Origin: Clostridium tepidum
GTDB lineage: Bacteria > Bacillota > Clostridia > Clostridiales > Clostridiaceae
Assembly: GCF_002008345.1 (NCBI RefSeq)
Contig: NZ_MRAE01000003.1
Location: forward strand, 62,001-126,000
Length of the DNA: 64,000 nt
Direction of reading: 5' to 3'
Below are positions 8,142 through 18,241 of this stretch, in pieces. Made by a program: the position numbers and the translations under genes. The first letter of the stretch is position 1, and each line of letters begins with the position of its first letter. The notes beneath the pieces are model-generated. The model worked only from the letters and a program-made list of their open reading frames with translations, made no database searches and was not told the DNA's origin.

Positions 8142-9674
8142 ATGGAAAAAGTAATTGAGATGAAGGGAATAACTAAGGTTTTTCCTGGAACTATAGCTAA
8201 TGATAATGTTAACTTTGATTTAAATAAAAGTGAAACTCATGTATTGCTAGGTGAAAATGGTGCAGGAAAAACTACGCTTATGAATGTATTATATGGATTA
8301 TATCAAGCAGAAAAAGGTGAAATATTTGTCAATGGTAAAAAAGTTGATATATTAGGACCTAATGATGCTATTAAACAAGGTATAGGAATGGTTCATCAAC
8401 ATTTTATGCTAGTGCATAATTTTACTGTAGCAGAAAATATAGTGCTTGGAATAGAACCCAAAAAAGGTTTAAAGATAGATATAAATAAAGCTATAGAAGA
8501 TGTAGAAAAAATATCTAAAAAATATGGTTTTTCAATAGATCCTAAATCTATTATAGAAGATATATCAGTAGGACAACAACAAAAGGTTGAAATATTAAAA
8601 GCTTTATATAGAGGAGCCGAAATACTTATATTAGATGAACCTACAGCAGTTTTAACACCACAAGAAATTGATGAGTTAGGAATAATTATTGATAATTTAA
8701 AAAAACAGGGTAAATCTATTATACTTATAACTCATAAACTAAAAGAAGTTATGAAAATGAGTGATAGAGTTACAATAATAAGAAGGGGTAAGGTTGCAGG
8801 TACTGTTAATACAAAAGAAACTAATATAGATGAATTAGCAGAACTTATGGTAGGAAGAAAAGTTAATCTTGAAATGGATAAAAAACCTCAAAATCTAGGC
8901 AAAGAAATATTAAAAGTGGAAAATCTTCAAGCTAAAGACAAAAGAGGGGTTGATATATTAAAAGGAGTTAATCTTTCTGTAAGATCTGGAGAAATTGTTG
9001 GATTAGCTGGAGTAGATGGAAATGGACAAAGTGAATTTATAGAAGTTATAACAGGTCTTAGAAAGGCTGATGCTGGAAGTATAAAGCTTAATGAAGAAGA
9101 AATAATTAATAAATCTTCAAGGCAGATAATAGATAAGGGAGTAGGACATATTCCAGAAGATAGACATAAAAGAGGATTAATTCTTAAATATTCTCTTTAT
9201 GAAAATATTGTTTTAGGAAAACACCATAAAGCGCCTTTTAGTAAAGGTATAATTATGAATTATAAAAATATAAGAGAACATTGTAATACACTTATAGAAG
9301 AGTTTGATGTGAGAACTCCAAATGATGAAGTGAATGCATCAGCTTTATCTGGGGGAAATCAACAAAAACTTATAGCGGCTAGAGAAATATCTAAAGATCC
9401 AGATTTATTAATAGCATCTCAACCTACAAGAGGATTAGATGTTGGAGCTATAGAGTATATTCATAAAAGATTAGTAAAAGAAAGGGAAAATGGGAAGGCT
9501 GTATTATTGGTTTCCTTAGAATTAGATGAAATATTATCACTATCTGATAGAATTGCTGTTATGTATGATGGAAAAATAGTGAAAATATTAGATAGAAAAG
9601 ATGCTACAGAACAAAAACTAGGCATATTAATGGCTGGTGGTACCTTAGAAGATAATAAGGAAGAGGTGAAATAA
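8142..9674 (+). CDS. nucleoside ABC transporter, double ATP-binding subunit
   Basis: A 510-residue protein with two fused ABC domains, as in the YufO/NupA and sugar (MglA) families. The first domain has Walker A GENGAGKTT (37-45), signature VGQQQK and Walker B LILDEPT. The second has the family's usual degenerate P-loop, DGNGQSE, and signature LSGGNQQK. An in-frame TAG sits one codon before ATG 8142, so translation cannot start upstream. The ribosome site at 8142 is poor, and ATG 8160 is an alternative. A strong GGAGGGAGG at 8089-8097 has no matching start. It works with the two permeases that follow and the BMP lipoprotein upstream. Confidence 0.9.
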   Translation: MEKVIEMKGITKVFPGTIANDNVNFDLNKSETHVLLGENGAGKTTLMNVLYGLYQAEKGEIFVNGKKVDILGPNDAIKQGIGMVHQHFMLVHNFTVAENIVLGIEPKKGLKIDINKAIEDVEKISKKYGFSIDPKSIIEDISVGQQQKVEILKALYRGAEILILDEPTAVLTPQEIDELGIIIDNLKKQGKSIILITHKLKEVMKMSDRVTIIRRGKVAGTVNTKETNIDELAELMVGRKVNLEMDKKPQNLGKEILKVENLQAKDKRGVDILKGVNLSVRSGEIVGLAGVDGNGQSEFIEVITGLRKADAGSIKLNEEEIINKSSRQIIDKGVGHIPEDRHKRGLILKYSLYENIVLGKHHKAPFSKGIIMNYKNIREHCNTLIEEFDVRTPNDEVNASALSGGNQQKLIAAREISKDPDLLIASQPTRGLDVGAIEYIHKRLVKERENGKAVLLVSLELDEILSLSDRIAVMYDGKIVKILDRKDATEQKLGILMAGGTLEDNKEEVK

Positions 9675-9675
9675 T

Positions 9676-10773
9676 ATGAGCCAAAATAAAAGTAAAATAA
9701 ATAATAGTTTTATGAACATATTAAAATCTTTGGCTTTCCCATTTTTTTCAATTGTAGTTTCTATATTAGTATCCGTTTTCTTTGTTATGTGGGCAAAGGG
9801 ATATTCTATAACTCAATATTTTTCAGCTTTTAAAGACCTTTTTAGTACAATATGGAACGGTAGTTTTGGAGATAAAAGAAAAACTCTTGAAACAATGATA
9901 TATGTTACACCTTTAATATTTACAGGAGTGGCTAATGCCATAGCTTTTAGATGTGGATTATTTAATATAGGTGTTGAAGGACAATTTGTGGTAGGAATGA
10001 TTTCAGCAGCTATTATAGGACTTATTCCAGGTCTAAATTCAGTGGTGCATGGAATATTGATAATTTTAGGTGGAATAGTAGCAGGTTCTATATGGGCAGG
10101 AATACCAGGATATTTAAAAGCTAAAATTGGAACAAATGAAGTTATAAACACAATAATGATGAATTATTTAGGACTATATTTTGCAAATTATATAATACTA
10201 AGGTCTAGATTTGCAGTTAAAAGTTCATCCAGTACACCTATAATCCAAAAGAGTGCTCAATTATTAAGATTTAGTAATTTAAGTAGAGCAAGTATAAGCT
10301 TAATAATAGGAATAGTATGTGCTATATTTATATATTGGATTTTATGGAAAACCACGATAGGATATGAAATAAGAGCGGTAGGATTTAATCCATTTGGGGC
10401 TGAATATGGTGGAATTAATATAGCTAAAAATACAATATTAGCTATGGTTTTATCAGGTGCTGTTGCTGGGATAGGAGGAGCTACTCATGTAGCAGGTGTT
10501 ATGCATCAAGCACAGGATATGATGGGATTGCCTGGATTTGGGTTTGATGGTATAGCTGTTGCACTACTTGCTAAAAATAATCCTATAGGATGTATAGCCT
10601 CTGCTGTATTATTTGGAGCATTAAACAGTAGTTCAAAAATGCTTCAACTTAATGGAATACCAAAACAAATAGTTTATCTTGTTCAATCTATAATAATAAT
10701 ATTTGTAGCAACTGATTATATAGTGAAATATTTCTCAGAGAAAAAGAGTAGGAAGGTGTTAATAAATGGATAG
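9676..10773 (+). CDS. nucleoside ABC transporter permease 1
   Basis: A 365-residue multi-spanning permease of the BPD_transp_2 family (YufP/NupB type). About nine hydrophobic segments are visible, with the family motifs NIGVEGQF, GTNEVINTIMMNY and RAVGFNPFGAEYGGIN. The ATG lies one base after the ATPase stop, and the 3' end overlaps the next permease by 8 bases, so translation of the three genes is likely coupled. It forms the membrane channel with the second permease. Confidence is high on family, moderate on nucleoside specificity. Confidence 0.9.
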   Translation: MSQNKSKINNSFMNILKSLAFPFFSIVVSILVSVFFVMWAKGYSITQYFSAFKDLFSTIWNGSFGDKRKTLETMIYVTPLIFTGVANAIAFRCGLFNIGVEGQFVVGMISAAIIGLIPGLNSVVHGILIILGGIVAGSIWAGIPGYLKAKIGTNEVINTIMMNYLGLYFANYIILRSRFAVKSSSSTPIIQKSAQLLRFSNLSRASISLIIGIVCAIFIYWILWKTTIGYEIRAVGFNPFGAEYGGINIAKNTILAMVLSGAVAGIGGATHVAGVMHQAQDMMGLPGFGFDGIAVALLAKNNPIGCIASAVLFGALNSSSKMLQLNGIPKQIVYLVQSIIIIFVATDYIVKYFSEKKSRKVLING

Positions 10774-11692
10774 TTTAATCATAATAGGATTAGTAACAGC
10801 TACGTTAAGGACAGCTACACCTTTAGTTTTTGCAGGTCTTGGAGGAGTATTTTCGGAAAGAGCTGGTGTAGTTAACATAGGACTAGAAGGAATGATGGTT
10901 ATGGGAGCTTTCTTTTCAGTATATGGTACATATATAACTGGAAGTCCTATAGTTGGTATATTATTTGCCATAGTAGCGGGAGCATTGATTGCGTTATTAC
11001 ATGCATTTTTAAGTATATCATTAAAAGCAGATCAAGTTATATCAGGTACAGCTATAAATTTATTTTCATCTGCATTAGCTAGCTTTTTAATTTTTAAAAT
11101 TTTCAAAAAAGGCGGTCAAACAGATATAGTTAAGGCATTAGCCTACAATGTACCAGCTTCATTAAAGTCAATACCTATAATAGGACCTATACTATCAGGA
11201 ATAAACTGGTTTGTAATTATAGCTTTAATACTTGTTTTTATATCTCATTATGTTTTATTTAAAACTCCAATTGGATTAAGAATCAGAGCAGTAGGTGAAC
11301 ATCCTAAGGCTGCAGACACTTTAGGAATAAATGTTTATAAGGTTAGATATTTATGTGTTATATTATCAGGAGCTTTAGCTGGACTTGGAGGAGCAGCGTT
11401 AATAGGTATAACCCCTGTATATAGAGAAGGAATGGTTGCAGGTCGTGGATTTATTGCCTTAGCAGCTATGATATTTGGTAATTGGAAGCCTTTTGGAACT
11501 ATGTTTGCTTGCTTATTATTTGCTTTTGGTGGTTCTTTTGAAATATTTGCGCAAGGTTTTAGTTGGAATTTACCATCTGAGTTTTATTCAAGTATACCTT
11601 ATATATTAACAATGTTAGCCTTAGCAGGATTTGTAGGAAAAACTACAGCCCCTGCTGCAGATGGGCAGCCTTATGAAAAAGGTCAAAGATAA
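10766..11692 (+). CDS. nucleoside ABC transporter permease 2
   Basis: A 308-residue partner permease of the BPD_transp_2 family (YufQ/NupC type). Motifs include ERAGVVNIGLEGMMVMGAF near the N-terminus, LKADQVISGTAINLF and RAVGEHPKAADTLGINV. It overlaps the previous gene by 8 bases, with GGAAGGTG upstream of ATG 10766. It closes the importer operon and is followed by two hairpins (11711 and 11819). Confidence 0.9.
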   Translation: MDSLIIIGLVTATLRTATPLVFAGLGGVFSERAGVVNIGLEGMMVMGAFFSVYGTYITGSPIVGILFAIVAGALIALLHAFLSISLKADQVISGTAINLFSSALASFLIFKIFKKGGQTDIVKALAYNVPASLKSIPIIGPILSGINWFVIIALILVFISHYVLFKTPIGLRIRAVGEHPKAADTLGINVYKVRYLCVILSGALAGLGGAALIGITPVYREGMVAGRGFIALAAMIFGNWKPFGTMFACLLFAFGGSFEIFAQGFSWNLPSEFYSSIPYILTMLALAGFVGKTTAPAADGQPYEKGQR

Positions 11693-11709
11693 ACAGAATT
11701 TTTAGGGTT

Positions 11710-11732
11710 AGAGGGAGGTTTTACTCCCTCCA
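11710..11732 (+). terminator. GC-rich hairpin after nucleoside transporter operon
   Basis: GAGGGAG and CTCCCTC pair around a short loop rich in T. The T tract after it is weak, so termination here may be partial. Confidence 0.5.
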
Positions 11733-11744
11733 TTTTAGAAAATT

Positions 11745-11800
11745 ATTATCTAAAAGCCAAGATATTTTTACTATTACTTTTAATAAGATGGAAATATTAG
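11745..11800 (+). repeat. dispersed intergenic repeat, copy B
   Basis: It contains TCTAAAAGCC, then TTTACTATTACTTTTA, then TAAGATGGAAAT, the same ordered blocks as copies A and C. It sits between two hairpins and runs directly into the terminator at 11819. That arrangement fits a short transcript, but there is no evidence of a promoter. Confidence 0.5.
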
Positions 11801-11818
11801 AGCGAATGGTTATAAGAT

Positions 11819-11850
11819 AAAAACTTGCTATATGGCAAGTTTTTATTTTT
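11819..11850 (+). terminator. intrinsic terminator
   Basis: AAAACTTGC pairs with GCAAGTTTT around a short loop and is followed by TATTTTT. It lies between the nucleoside importer and rpoN. Confidence 0.8.
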
Positions 11851-11914
11851 CAACGCTACTGTAGTAAAATTTTTTTTATGATATAATTAAAATTAAAGGG
11901 GGGCATATTAGTTT

Positions 11915-13288
11915 ATGAATATGAATTTTGGATTATCTTTGACACAGGAACAAAAGTTAATAATGACACAACAAATGCAGCTATCAATTAAACTCCTTCA
12001 GATGTCCAACTATGAATTGCAACAATATGTTGAAAAGGAAGTTCAAGAAAATCCTGTTTTAGATTCTCAGAGTATTCATAAAGAAGACAAGAATATAGAG
12101 GAGATAAACTATAAAAAATTAATAAAGCATTTAGAGGATAATGGAAATGAATATAACGGTTATAGTAACTACAATAGAGAAGACGAAACCTCACCCTTTA
12201 ATTTTATATCCAACGAAAAATCATTAAAAGAATATTTAAAAGAACAAATAATAGAATTAAATGAAAATAAATACATAAAATCCATATGCTTGTATATAAT
12301 AGAAAACATAGACGATAGAGGATATTTAGCTGTAAAAGAAGAAGAGATATCTGAAGAATTAAAAGTTCCCTTAGATTCAGTAAAGGAAGCTATAGATATA
12401 GTACAATCATTAGAACCAGATGGTATAGGTGCAAGGAATTTAAAAGAATGCTTAAAGATACAGTTAATAAAAAAATCCATTAATAATAACAAAATATGTG
12501 AAATTATAGACAATTATCTTACGTTAGTAGCAGAAAATAAATACAATGTTATATCTAAAAAGCTAGGAATATCAACCAAAAAAGCTCAAGAATATGGGGA
12601 TATTATAAAAACTCTCCAACCTAAACCATCGAGAGGATTTTATACTGGTGATGAAGTAAAATATATAGTTCCTGATGCTTATATTAAAAAAATAGACAAT
12701 GAATATTATATAATTATGAATGAAGAGTTGTTACCTAAATTAACAGTAAATAATGTGTATAAAGAAATAGTGTTAAATGATAATGATGAAAATGCAGTGG
12801 AATTTATAAAGGAAAAATTAAATAGTGCTATTTTTTTAATTAAAAGTATAGAAAATAGAAAGTCTACAATTTATAAGGTGTTAGAAAAAATATTAGAAAT
12901 ACAAAGGGATTATTTTGAATTTGGAATTGAGTTTTTAAAACCAATGACTTTAAAAGAAATAGCAGATAGTTTAGGTATGCATGAATCTACTATAAGTAGA
13001 GCTATAAGGGATAAATATATAAATACCAATAGAGGTACTATACTTATAAAGGATTTATTTACCACAGGAATTACCGCTAACAATAGTACAGGAGAAGATA
13101 TTTCTGTAGAATTTATAAAAAAGGAAATAAAAGAATTAATAGATAAAGAAGATAAAAAAAAGCCTATATCTGACCAAATAATATGTAATATATTAAATAA
13201 TAAAGGTATACAAATATCTAGAAGGACTGTGGCTAAGTATAGAGAAGAACTAGGTATAAAATCTTCAAAATGTAGAAAGCGTTTTTAA
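11915..13288 (+). CDS. rpoN: RNA polymerase sigma-54 factor
   Basis: A 457-residue alternative sigma factor that binds -24/-12 promoters and needs an AAA+ activator. Region I is Gln/Leu-rich (LTQEQKLIMTQQMQLSIKLL), followed by core-binding segments. There is a helix-turn-helix, LKEIADSLGMHESTISRAI (about residues 347-365), and a C-terminal RpoN box, SRRTVAKYREELG, close to the consensus ARRTVAKYRE. A GGGGGG-type ribosome site lies upstream of ATG 11915. The gene sits immediately before cggR, a common arrangement in clostridia. A strong terminator follows, so it is probably transcribed alone. Confidence 0.95.
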   Translation: MNMNFGLSLTQEQKLIMTQQMQLSIKLLQMSNYELQQYVEKEVQENPVLDSQSIHKEDKNIEEINYKKLIKHLEDNGNEYNGYSNYNREDETSPFNFISNEKSLKEYLKEQIIELNENKYIKSICLYIIENIDDRGYLAVKEEEISEELKVPLDSVKEAIDIVQSLEPDGIGARNLKECLKIQLIKKSINNNKICEIIDNYLTLVAENKYNVISKKLGISTKKAQEYGDIIKTLQPKPSRGFYTGDEVKYIVPDAYIKKIDNEYYIIMNEELLPKLTVNNVYKEIVLNDNDENAVEFIKEKLNSAIFLIKSIENRKSTIYKVLEKILEIQRDYFEFGIEFLKPMTLKEIADSLGMHESTISRAIRDKYINTNRGTILIKDLFTTGITANNSTGEDISVEFIKKEIKELIDKEDKKKPISDQIICNILNNKGIQISRRTVAKYREELGIKSSKCRKRF

Positions 13289-13321
13289 AAGCATGAATTA
13301 TAAATTATCATGCTTTTTTTA
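13287..13321 (+). terminator. intrinsic terminator after rpoN
   Basis: AAAAGCATGA pairs with TCATGCTTTT, with a run of seven or more T at the end. It separates rpoN from the glycolytic cluster. Confidence 0.85.
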
Positions 13322-13543
13322 TATTAAAAAATAAGTACCATTAAAATAATTTAAAAAAAGTTTTGCTAATGAACATATAAAAAGAGTATTTATTTTAAAA
13401 AGAATAACTAAATTTTATAACTTATATACAGTATAAAATTAAATATATTAGGATTAAAAATATTATTGATGGGAAAAATAAATTTGAATTTTTAAATCAA
13501 TAGTTAAATTAAAAAACTTTTTTGAAAAATTTTAAAAAAACCC

Positions 13544-13572
13544 TTTAAAAGTATAAAAGATTATCTTATAAT
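13544..13572 (+). promoter_or_regulatory. sigma-A-type promoter for cggR
   Basis: TTTAAA (13544-13549), a 17-base spacer and a consensus TATAAT (13567-13572) place the start of transcription near 13580, about 65 bases before the cggR start codon. The repressor-site repeats lie just downstream. Confidence 0.6.
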
Positions 13573-13578
13573 ATAAGT

Positions 13579-13603
13579 GGGACATAAAAAATATACAAGG
13601 GAC
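13579..13603 (+). promoter_or_regulatory. putative CggR operator (two GGGAC repeats)
   Basis: GGGAC occurs at 13579-13583 and again at 13599-13603, exactly 20 bases apart (about two helical turns), between the promoter and the start of cggR. In Bacillus, CggR binds direct repeats containing GGGAC just downstream of its own promoter. Placement and spacing support autoregulation of the glycolytic operon here; binding itself is inferred. Confidence 0.65.
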
Positions 13604-13646
13604 TTGAAACGTCCAAGTATTTAACAGAAGCTTAGGAGTGTTCAAG

Positions 13647-14678
13647 ATGGGAGATATTTTAAAGTTGCAGCAAAAGATAGTTCCCGAAATGTTAAAACTA
13701 TTAGAAAAAAGATATAACATATTAAGGACTATTTACTATAAGCAGCCTATAGGAAGAAGAGTTTTAGCAAATGATTTAGAAATAGGTGAAAGAATAGTAA
13801 GAACAGAAATTAATTTTCTAAAAAGTCAAAGTTTAATAGAGATTAATTCTTCTGGAATGACTGTAACAAAAGAAGGCGAAGAAATAATAGATAAGTTAAA
13901 ATCCTTTATACATGAAGTAAAAGGACTAAAAGAAATAGAAAACATACTTAAAAATAAATTAGAAATATTTAAAGTAATAATTGTTCCAGGAAATTTAGAT
14001 GAAGATATAACAGTTAAAAATGAATTAGGAAAAGCTGCAGCTAATTATTTGAAAACTATAATGCGAAATAAGGATATAATAGCATTGACAGGTGGAAGTA
14101 CTGTAAAAGAAGTCATAGATAATATGCCAAAAACAAATGATTTAGAGGATGTAGTTGTAGTTCCAGCAAGAGGTGGCATAGGAAGAGATGTAGAATTACA
14201 GGCAAATACTTTAGTTGCAAATTTAGCTTCTAAAATTAATGCTAATTATAAATTAATGCATGTACAGGATAACCTTAGTCAAGTAGCATTAAAAGCTGTT
14301 ATGGAAGAAAAATCAATAAAAGAAGTATTAGATATGATACACAAAGTTAATATACTAATACATGGCATAGGAATAGCTGAAGTAATGGCCACTAGAAGAG
14401 GTATTCCAGAAGAAGAAATATCTTATATAAAAGAGAAAGAAGCTGTAGCCGAAGCTTTTGGATATTATTTTGACATGAAAGGTAATATAGTACATTCAAG
14501 TCCAACTATAGGTATAAAAAGAGAAGATATTAAAAATGTTGATAAACTTATAGCAGTATCTGGGGGTAAAGAAAAGGCTAAAGCGATACTTGCAGCAGAA
14601 CTTAGGAATAAAAACAGTGTGTTAATAACAGATGAAGGAGCTGCTAGAGAAATTATTAATATCTTAGAAAATGAATAA
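13647..14678 (+). CDS. cggR: central glycolytic genes regulator (SorC/DeoR-type repressor)
   Basis: A 343-residue repressor. The track start at GTG 13638 overlaps the AGGAG site, so ATG 13647 is preferred. It has an N-terminal winged helix (about 20-80, with IGRRVLANDLEIGERIVRTE as the recognition region) and a C-terminal sugar-phosphate-binding domain with LTGGSTVKEV, VVVPARGGIGRD and a terminal LITDEGAA. CggR represses the gap-to-eno cluster and is released by fructose-1,6-bisphosphate. Its position directly upstream of gap matches this role, and the GGGAC repeats upstream suggest autoregulation. Confidence 0.93.
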   Translation: MGDILKLQQKIVPEMLKLLEKRYNILRTIYYKQPIGRRVLANDLEIGERIVRTEINFLKSQSLIEINSSGMTVTKEGEEIIDKLKSFIHEVKGLKEIENILKNKLEIFKVIIVPGNLDEDITVKNELGKAAANYLKTIMRNKDIIALTGGSTVKEVIDNMPKTNDLEDVVVVPARGGIGRDVELQANTLVANLASKINANYKLMHVQDNLSQVALKAVMEEKSIKEVLDMIHKVNILIHGIGIAEVMATRRGIPEEEISYIKEKEAVAEAFGYYFDMKGNIVHSSPTIGIKREDIKNVDKLIAVSGGKEKAKAILAAELRNKNSVLITDEGAAREIINILENE

Positions 14679-14741
14679 TACTAAATAAATTAATTTATAA
14701 AAGTTAACAATATATATAAAAAAAATGTTTATAATTTTTAG

Positions 14742-15761
<1,020 letters not shown>

Positions 15762-15794
15762 TATAAATAATTCTTGGCTTAAGAGGGAAGTTTA

Positions 15795-15870
15795 ATTCAT
15801 CTAAAGCTTAGAAAGCCTTATCCAAGGACTTATCCTTTTACTGTTACTTTGAGGGAGATAGGGTAATTAT
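15795..15870 (+). repeat. dispersed intergenic repeat, copy C
   Basis: Within the 3' region of gap: TCTAAAGCTTAGAAAG, then TTTTACTGTTACTTTGA and GGGAGATAGGG. The same ordered blocks recur at 5079-5165 (reverse) and 11745-11800. It lies upstream of the gap terminator, so it is probably transcribed with gap. Function is unknown. Confidence 0.5.
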
Positions 15871-15935
15871 CGGATAAAAATAGAGGATACTTTTAGTTAG
15901 AATATAATTTAATAATTAAAAATTCTCCTTTTATA

Positions 15936-15975
15936 AAAAAAGGTTTGGTTTCTCTATAATTCCAAACCTTTTTTA
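15936..15975 (+). terminator. intrinsic terminator after gap
   Basis: AAAAAGGTTTGG pairs with CCAAACCTTTTT around a loop of about 13 bases and ends in six T. It separates gap from pgk. Confidence 0.85.
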
Positions 15976-16054
15976 CACATTATTAATACTGAGTTAAAAA
16001 TCTTAATTTAATATAGTATTATAAAAAATATTTTTTATAAAGGTATAGTAAATA

Positions 16055-16084
16055 TTGACATTATTATAGCAAAAAAGCTAAAAT
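16055..16084 (+). promoter_or_regulatory. promoter for pgk
   Basis: A consensus TTGACA (16055-16060), an 18-base spacer and TAAAAT (16079-16084) lie about 80 bases before the pgk start and after the gap terminator. This gives pgk-tpiA-gpmI-eno a promoter separate from cggR-gap. Confidence 0.6.
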
Positions 16085-16163
16085 AAAATAAGATAGTATA
16101 GCATAAATATATTAATTGTATATACTAAATACCCCAATAATATTGAATAAGAGGTGGATGTCA

Positions 16164-17360
16164 ATGAATTATAACAAAAAAAGTATAGAAGATATAGATG
16201 TAAAAGGTAAAAAAGTTTTAGTAAGATGTGACTTTAATGTACCGTTAAATGAAGGAAAAATAACAGATGAAAATAGATTAATAGGAGCTCTTCCAACTAT
16301 TAAATATTTAATAGAACAAGGAGCTAAAATTATACTTTGTTCACATATGGGAAAACCGAAGGGAGAACCTAAAAAAGAACTTTCATTATTACCAGTAGCT
16401 AAAAGATTATCAGAAATGTTAAATAAAGAAGTAATATTTGCAGATGATGATAATGTGGTTGGTGAAAATGCTAAAAAAGCAGTAGAAAATATGAAAGATG
16501 GAGATGTAGTATTACTACAAAATACTAGATATAGAAAAGAAGAAACTAAAAATGAAGAAACTTTTTCAAAAGAATTAGCATCTCTTGCAGATGTATTTGT
16601 AAATGATGCTTTTGGAACAGCTCATAGAGCTCATTGTTCAACAGTAGGTGTTACAAAGTATTTAAAAGAAGCTGTTTGCGGATATTTAATACAAAAAGAA
16701 TTAAAATTCTTAGGAAATGCAGTGGAAACTCCAGAAAGACCATTTGTAGCAATATTAGGTGGGGCAAAAGTTTCAGATAAGATAAACGTTATAAATAATC
16801 TATTAGACAAAGTAGATACGTTAATAATAGGCGGAGGAATGGGATATACATTCTTAAAGTCTCTAGGATATAATATAGGAGATTCTTTATTAGAAGAAGA
16901 TAAAGTAGAATATGCAAGAGAAATGATAAATAAAGCAAAAGAAAAAGGTGTAAATTTCTTATTGCCAGTAGATATTACTATAGCAGATAGATTTGATAAA
17001 GATGCAGAACCTATTGTAACTGAAGATCAAAATGTTGGTGACGGATATATGGGATTAGACATAGGATCTAAAACAGCAAAAATATATGCAGATGCTATAA
17101 AATCAGCAAAAACAGTAATATGGAATGGTCCTATGGGTGTTTTTGAATTTAAAAATTTCGCAAAGGGAACTATAGAAGTAGCTAAAGCTATGGCAGAGTC
17201 TGATGCTGTAACAATAATAGGCGGAGGCGACAGTGCAGCAGCAGTAAATATTTTTGGATTTGGAGATAAAATGTCTCATATTTCTACAGGTGGAGGAGCT
17301 TCTCTAGAATTCTTAGAAGGGAAAGAATTACCAGGAATAGCAGCTCTTAATGATAAATAA
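16164..17360 (+). CDS. pgk: phosphoglycerate kinase
   Basis: Makes ATP from 1,3-bisphosphoglycerate. The longest frame starts at 16116, but GAGGTGG at 16151-16157 fits ATG 16164, giving 398 residues, normal for the family. Motifs include the substrate site [44 protein letters not shown] and a nucleotide-binding GGGDSAAAV near the C-terminus. It is the first gene of the lower-glycolysis run, followed after 48 bases by tpiA. Confidence 0.97.
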   Translation: MNYNKKSIEDIDVKGKKVLVRCDFNVPLNEGKITDENRLIGALPTIKYLIEQGAKIILCSHMGKPKGEPKKELSLLPVAKRLSEMLNKEVIFADDDNVVGENAKKAVENMKDGDVVLLQNTRYRKEETKNEETFSKELASLADVFVNDAFGTAHRAHCSTVGVTKYLKEAVCGYLIQKELKFLGNAVETPERPFVAILGGAKVSDKINVINNLLDKVDTLIIGGGMGYTFLKSLGYNIGDSLLEEDKVEYAREMINKAKEKGVNFLLPVDITIADRFDKDAEPIVTEDQNVGDGYMGLDIGSKTAKIYADAIKSAKTVIWNGPMGVFEFKNFAKGTIEVAKAMAESDAVTIIGGGDSAAAVNIFGFGDKMSHISTGGGASLEFLEGKELPGIAALNDK

Positions 17361-17408
17361 AAAAAGAGAATAAGTATACCTATAAAATATATTGGAGCGT
17401 GATTTAAA

Positions 17409-18155
17409 ATGAGAACAGCTATAATAGCAGGAAACTGGAAAATGAATAAGACTGTAAAAGAGGCAGTAGAATTAGTTAAAGAATTAAAACCACTTGTTAA
17501 AGATGCAAAATGTGATGTAGTTGTATGTCCGACTTATGTATGTCTTCCAGCTGTATTAGAAGAAGTTAAAGGAAGTAATATAAAAGTAGGTGCTCAAAAT
17601 ATGCATTTTGAAGAAAATGGAGCTTATACAGGTGAAATAGCACCTAAAATGTTAGAAGAGTTAGGAGTTCATTATGTTATTATAGGACATAGTGAAAGAA
17701 GACAATACTTTAATGAAACAGACGAAACTGTAAATAAAAAAGTAAAAAAAGCATTTGAGCATAATTTAATTCCAATAGTTTGTTGTGGAGAGAGCTTAGA
17801 AGAAAGAGAAGGAAACGTAACAGAAAAAGTTTTAGAAGAACAAATAAAAGTTGGATTAAAGGAATTAAGTAAAGAACAAGTAGAAAAATTAGTTATAGCA
17901 TATGAACCGATTTGGGCTATAGGAACAGGAAAAACTGCTACAGATGAACAAGCAAATGAAACTATAGGATATATAAGAAACATAATAAAATCTATGTATG
18001 GTGAAGATGTTTCAAATAAAGTAAGAATTCAATATGGTGGTTCCGTTAAACCAGGTACTATTAAAGGTCAAATGGCTAAAGAAGAAATTGATGGAGCACT
18101 AGTAGGTGGAGCAAGTTTAAAAGCAGAAGATTTTTCAGCTATAGTAAATTTTTAA
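17409..18155 (+). CDS. tpiA: triosephosphate isomerase
   Basis: Interconverts dihydroxyacetone phosphate and glyceraldehyde-3-phosphate. The TIM barrel of 248 residues starts AGNWKMNKT (Lys and Asn of the active site). It contains [11 protein letters not shown] with the catalytic His, [12 protein letters not shown] with the catalytic Glu and flexible loop 6, and QYGGSVKPG for phosphate binding. A GGAG-type site precedes ATG 17409. It lies between pgk and gpmI on the same strand. Confidence 0.97.
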   Translation: MRTAIIAGNWKMNKTVKEAVELVKELKPLVKDAKCDVVVCPTYVCLPAVLEEVKGSNIKVGAQNMHFEENGAYTGEIAPKMLEELGVHYVIIGHSERRQYFNETDETVNKKVKKAFEHNLIPIVCCGESLEEREGNVTEKVLEEQIKVGLKELSKEQVEKLVIAYEPIWAIGTGKTATDEQANETIGYIRNIIKSMYGEDVSNKVRIQYGGSVKPGTIKGQMAKEEIDGALVGGASLKAEDFSAIVNF

Positions 18156-18241
18156 AATTAACAAGTGACAGGCTATAAATTACAAGTTATTTCATATTAG
18201 CACTTCTCATTTGCATATTTTAATGAGATTTGGAGGTAAAA

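Noticed and set aside
10759-10971. Reverse-strand Pro/Thr-rich ORFs within the permease genes and elsewhere
   Set aside because: They are shadows of hydrophobic coding sequence on + and have no start-site support.
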